From contig NZ_JHXX01000002.1 in NCBI RefSeq assembly GCF_000621605.1, positions 248,001 to 312,000 of the forward strand: 64,000 bases of DNA, read 5' to 3'. The notes beneath the pieces were generated by a model. It was not told the origin of the DNA, did no database searches, and saw only the letters and a program-made list of their open reading frames with translations. Source of the stretch: Butyrivibrio sp. MC2021 (lineage in GTDB: Bacteria > Bacillota > Clostridia > Lachnospirales > Lachnospiraceae). A program made the position numbers and the translations under genes. Below, in pieces: positions 61,076 through 64,000 of the stretch (position 1 is the stretch's first letter; each line of letters starts with the position of its first letter).

Positions 61076-62098
61076 ATGGCTAAAACAGTTCGATTAAAGG
61101 ATATTGCCGACAGAATCGGCGTCAGTACCGTTACGGTGTCCAAGGCGCTTTCAGGGCAGAAAGGCATGAGTGAGGAGCTTAGGGAGAAGATACATGCTCT
61201 TGCCAATGACATGGGGTATATACCATCTGTTTCCAGAAAGGCCGATTTTTCCAATAAAAGTTATACAATCGGAGTGCTCATCTCTGAGAATTTCATGAGT
61301 GAGTACAGCTCCTTTTATACCAGAATGCATCAGCAGGTTTCTCAGATCGCCATGGACAGAGGATGCTTTACCATGCTGGAAGTGGTCTCCGTGGATAATG
61401 AGAAGAATCTCATCACTCCCAGACTTATTGAGGACCGCAAGGTTGACGGAATCGTGGTGGTGGGAAGACTGGATGAGGCTTTCCTTGAGATGATCAGGGT
61501 TCGCACGGGTATTCCTATGGTATTTCTTGATTTTTGCAATCATACAGGGGACGAGGACGCAGTGGTTTCCGACAGTTACAACGGAGCATACTGCCTTACC
61601 AATTATCTGTTCAGTATGGGACATACCAGAATTGCCTTTGTGGGAACAGTCCTTGCATCAGGCGCCATAACAGACAGATATCTGGGCTATACCAAGTCCA
61701 TCATGGAGCACGGTCATCCCGTCAGAAAGGACTGGATCATTCCTGACAGAGAGGTTGATTCCGGAATCATGGACTACAACCGTTTCTTCAAGCTTCCGGA
61801 GGATATGCCCACAGCCTTTGTCTGCAACTGCGATCTGGCAGCCAGCATGCTCATAAGGCGGCTCAATGAGAAGGGGTACAAGGTTCCCGAGGATATCTCA
61901 GTGGTGGGCTTTGACAATTATCTTTATCCGGGCCTTTGTGATATCAGGATCACAACCTTCGGAGTAGACAGCTACGAGATGGGAAGAAATGCGGTGCTCA
62001 ACCTTATCAGAAAGATAAGCGGAGAGAGGTACAGACAGGGCATTATGATCCTCGAAGGCCATATGGTCGAAGGGGAGAGTGTAAAGAAAATTAGTTGA
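61076..62098 (+). CDS. LacI family transcriptional regulator
   Basis: 340 residues. N-terminal helix-turn-helix and hinge: LKDIADRIGVSTVTVSKALS. A periplasmic-binding-protein-like effector domain follows (IGVLISENFMSEYSSFYTRM, GIVVVGRL, and PEDISVVGFDNYLYPGLCDI). It most likely senses a sugar or sugar phosphate; no transport or catabolic genes lie beside it, so the regulon is unknown. GGGGGA precedes the ATG at 61076. Confidence 0.93.
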   Translation: MAKTVRLKDIADRIGVSTVTVSKALSGQKGMSEELREKIHALANDMGYIPSVSRKADFSNKSYTIGVLISENFMSEYSSFYTRMHQQVSQIAMDRGCFTMLEVVSVDNEKNLITPRLIEDRKVDGIVVVGRLDEAFLEMIRVRTGIPMVFLDFCNHTGDEDAVVSDSYNGAYCLTNYLFSMGHTRIAFVGTVLASGAITDRYLGYTKSIMEHGHPVRKDWIIPDREVDSGIMDYNRFFKLPEDMPTAFVCNCDLAASMLIRRLNEKGYKVPEDISVVGFDNYLYPGLCDIRITTFGVDSYEMGRNAVLNLIRKISGERYRQGIMILEGHMVEGESVKKIS

Positions 62099-62101
62099 TA
62101 T

Positions 62102-62170
62102 AAACAAAGGGGCAAAGTAATAAAGTGATTTATGCAAGCATTATCACTTTATTACTTTGCCCCTTTGTTT
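62102..62170. terminator. 28-bp perfect inverted repeat, bidirectional terminator
   Basis: 62102-62129 is the exact reverse complement of 62143-62170, with a 13-base centre that can itself pair ATG with CAT. It fills the gap between two convergent genes, and short T-rich runs (TTTGTTT) end both arms. It is far longer than the terminators elsewhere in the window. Confidence 0.75.
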
Positions 62171-63007
62171 CTAGCAGGTAACTACGATTCCGCCGTCTCC
62201 CGCGTAGGTGGTTGCAACACCGGCTGCATCCACTATTATTGCATCGAGAAAAGGAACTCTCTTAAGGATCATATCCTTGACTACGGCTGCACGCTCGTAG
62301 CAGTTGACGTGGGTGATCATAAGCCTTTTTGTCTCAGGGTTATTGATCTCCTGGGCTACAATGTCCACCATCTTGAGAAGGGCCTTTCTGATACCGATGC
62401 CCTGGCTCTTCTGAACGATTTCACCGGCAACGCCCAAGCATACGGGTTTGATATTAAGAGTGGTGGCCACAAGGGCCTTCATGCCGGTAAGTCTGCCGTT
62501 TTTGCGGAGGGTTTCGAGAGAATCAAGAACAAAATAGGTCTTCATCTCATCTCTGTAGGCCTCAAGCTGTTCTACAACCTCCTCAAAGGCCATTCCGGAT
62601 TCTGCCAGTTCCATAGCCTTAAGCGCTATCTGAGCCTCACCGCAGCAGGCGGAGAGGGAATCAACTATGTGAATGTTCTTGGGACCGTATTCTTCGTGAT
62701 AGAGGTTCTTGCCAAGCAGGGCGCTGTTGTAGCTGCCGCTGAGCTTGGATGAGAGGGTCACAACATAGACGTCCTCGGCCTCAGTGTTATAGGCTTCCAT
62801 GTAAAGTTCCGGAGAAGGACATGCGGTTCTGGCGCACTCATCTGAGGCTGCTACCTTGGCAAGGTAGTCCAGCTGATCGAAGGTGTCATCATCCACGATC
62901 ACATCGTTACCTATCTGCAGGATCAGGGGTACTACCTGGAAATGAGGATCCTTTCTGTACTTAACCGGAAGATCACAGCAGCTGTCTACAACAATCTTAT
63001 AACTCAT
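62171..63007 (-). CDS. DegV family fatty-acid-binding protein
   Basis: 278 residues. DegV (FakB-like) proteins bind a fatty acid for phosphorylation by FakA. It starts YKIVVDSCCDLP and contains TACPSPELYMEAY, VTLSSKLSGSYNSA, IVDSLSACCGEAQIAL, and LDSLETLRKNGRL, all family blocks. GGAGGT lies before the start on the minus strand. No fakA is in view. The next gene on this strand (LytTR regulator) lies 11 bp upstream, so they may share a transcript. Confidence 0.92.
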   Translation of the reverse strand: MSYKIVVDSCCDLPVKYRKDPHFQVVPLILQIGNDVIVDDDTFDQLDYLAKVAASDECARTACPSPELYMEAYNTEAEDVYVVTLSSKLSGSYNSALLGKNLYHEEYGPKNIHIVDSLSACCGEAQIALKAMELAESGMAFEEVVEQLEAYRDEMKTYFVLDSLETLRKNGRLTGMKALVATTLNIKPVCLGVAGEIVQKSQGIGIRKALLKMVDIVAQEINNPETKRLMITHVNCYERAAVVKDMILKRVPFLDAIIVDAAGVATTYAGDGGIVVTC

Positions 63008-63018
63008 AAAACCTCCAT

Positions 63019-63744
63019 TTACTGACGGGACAATATCTCACGGGCCTCTTTGATGGAATTTCTGTAAACCAAAGAAATCTTAAAGGCCATATCGTTGTCC
63101 ATTGTAACACTAAACATCGAATTCTTAACGATGTGATTGACATTTATCAGGCATTTTTCTGTGATAGGGCAGATCTGCGGGAAGATCTCGCACTGATCAT
63201 AGAAATTGTAAATATCGCTGATGATGCGCACCTGGCTCTGATCCTTCATATAGAGGACCAGCTCGGGACCCTGCTTGACAACGCAGACTATATCGTCGCC
63301 CCTGGCGTAGCAGGTGCCGTCCTTACCTCTTAGCTCCAGAGTCTTAATGGGATCACCCTGAGCCTTTTTTATCTCATCCACCATGGCTGTGATCTCAGCA
63401 ACCCTGATGGGCTTGTTCATGAAATAGATATTGTCTGTTCTGAAATCTGATTCTTCGTAAGCTTTCTTGTAATCGATGGAAGAGGACAGCATGATGATGG
63501 GACTTGTAACCCCGGCCTTAACAAGTAGCTGCGCCACCTCAAGACCCTTGGGATCCTCCAAAACCATATCCACAAACAGGCCGTCATACATCTGCGGATA
63601 GGATAAAAAAGCAGGAACATTGCCGTAGGAATCGATATAAATACGTTCCCCGGTCTCCTTGAAGATTCTGTCAGACTGTCTTCCCAGGAGCCTCTCAGTC
63701 TGTTTTCTGTCAGCTATATTGTCATCGCAAACCGCAATATGCAT
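63019..63744 (-). CDS. LytTR family response regulator
   Basis: About 241 residues. The receiver domain starts MHIAVCDDNIADRKQTERLL, with the phosphoacceptor Asp in LFVDMVLEDP and the conserved Lys in FMNKPI. The C-terminal LytTR DNA-binding domain runs from about residue 140 (TCYARGDDIVCV, EKCLINVNHIVKN). I use the ATG at 63744, the family-like start; a second ATG at 63756 has GAGGG only one base before it. No LytS-type kinase is adjacent in the window. Confidence 0.88.
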   Translation of the reverse strand: MHIAVCDDNIADRKQTERLLGRQSDRIFKETGERIYIDSYGNVPAFLSYPQMYDGLFVDMVLEDPKGLEVAQLLVKAGVTSPIIMLSSSIDYKKAYEESDFRTDNIYFMNKPIRVAEITAMVDEIKKAQGDPIKTLELRGKDGTCYARGDDIVCVVKQGPELVLYMKDQSQVRIISDIYNFYDQCEIFPQICPITEKCLINVNHIVKNSMFSVTMDNDMAFKISLVYRNSIKEAREILSRQ

Positions 63745-63760
63745 ATCGTACCCCATTCCC

Positions 63761-64000
63761 TCAAATAAAACTGAATTCTATGGGGAGCCATATCAAAAGC
63801 CCCACCAGAACAGCCTGTAACAAGATTATTATAGGCATACCGAATTTAAAATACCAGTGTTTTGTTTTATGTCTGAAGAAGTGCATTCCTATGGTGGAAC
63901 CTATGCTGCCACCGAGAATCGCTATAGCAAAAAGAGTCGCCTCAGGGATTCGGAAGGCGCTGGTGCGCGCCCTCCGCTTATCAATTCCCATTAAGGCGAA
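63761..64000 (-). CDS. DUF1294 family small membrane protein (5' end outside window)
   Basis: The frame runs through the window edge; the visible part is ~79 codons. Motifs are LMGIDKRRARTSAFRIPE, LFAIAILGGSIGSTIGM and the final helix FGMPIIILLQAVLVGLLIWL, typical of DUF1294. Family members usually carry one more membrane helix before the visible methionine, so the start lies beyond 64000. Function unknown. Confidence 0.85.
   Translation of the reverse strand, partial: FALMGIDKRRARTSAFRIPEATLFAIAILGGSIGSTIGMHFFRHKTKHWYFKFGMPIIILLQAVLVGLLIWLPIEFSFI

Overview
The window looks like chromosomal DNA of an anaerobic, Gram-positive Lachnospiraceae bacterium, with Butyrivibrio or Pseudobutyrivibrio the best guess. 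Reasons: moderate G+C with heavy use of A/T-ending codons, strong AGGAGG-type ribosome sites mixed with many TTG and GTG starts, a Clostridia-type dcw cluster, the Firmicutes gene orders cysS-mrnC-rlmB-sigH and rpmE-yqhQ-prmC-prfA, a DUF5721 protein, and carbohydrate-active and Big_2/Flg_new surface proteins. This placement is inferred from gene content; no database search was run. Layout: 1-2 kb is a worn accessory edge (a gene tail with an apparent frameshift, a slightly short flavodoxin, and a 5'-truncated YhcG-type nuclease carrying an in-frame palindromic tandem insert). 2-4 kb holds ychF and lgt. 4.2-14.2 kb is the division and cell-wall cluster mraZ-rsmH-ftsL-pbp-mraY-murD-ftsW-ftsQ-ftsZ, with a MraZ operator array, internal promoters and no ftsA, murE, murF, murG, murB or murC, followed by nrdR. 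15-20 kb is a five-gene peptide/nickel-type ABC importer behind a near-consensus promoter. 20-25.4 kb has a small unknown gene, a fused aroE-aroK, argS and a MATE transporter. 25.5-35 kb is surface oriented: a 1603-residue papain-like protease with a Glu-Pro spacer and Big_2 repeats, a three-gene coiled-coil / two-helix membrane / SBP-VWA lipoprotein operon, and a membrane-anchored SGNH hydrolase with a Lys-Glu tail. 35-43 kb has a tRNA-Met, a PAP2 phosphatase, a GH13 enzyme, a YetA/PL26-like protein, a membrane EAL phosphodiesterase, a small unknown and a GNAT. 43-47 kb has carD with an elaborate leader and a second Flg_new/Big_2 surface protein. 47-53 kb is alaX, azlCD, ispF, cysS, mrnC, rlmB and sigH. 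53-56.5 kb is an accessory stretch: an acidic coiled-coil protein on the minus strand, a membrane protein, a Nif11-like small protein, and then 885 bp without a gene. 56.6-60 kb is rpmE-yqhQ-prmC-prfA and an HPt protein. 60-64 kb has DUF5721, a LacI regulator, DegV, a LytTR response regulator and a partial DUF1294 gene at the edge. The most unusual signals are in the gene-free stretch at 55.7-56.6 kb. It holds three 37-bp units, each a mirrored pair of the same nonamer with exactly 19 bp between the half-sites, followed by a 228-nt stretch (56223-56450) that can fold almost end to end into one rod-like hairpin. Other points worth checking are the SBP-VWA operon, the Nif11-like gene, the carD leader (promoter, terminator-like hairpin, perfect cre-type palindrome), two apparently leaderless genes, and a 28-bp perfect inverted repeat between convergent genes. 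No CRISPR array, phage, integrase or insertion sequence was seen. All coordinates and motif positions were read by eye.
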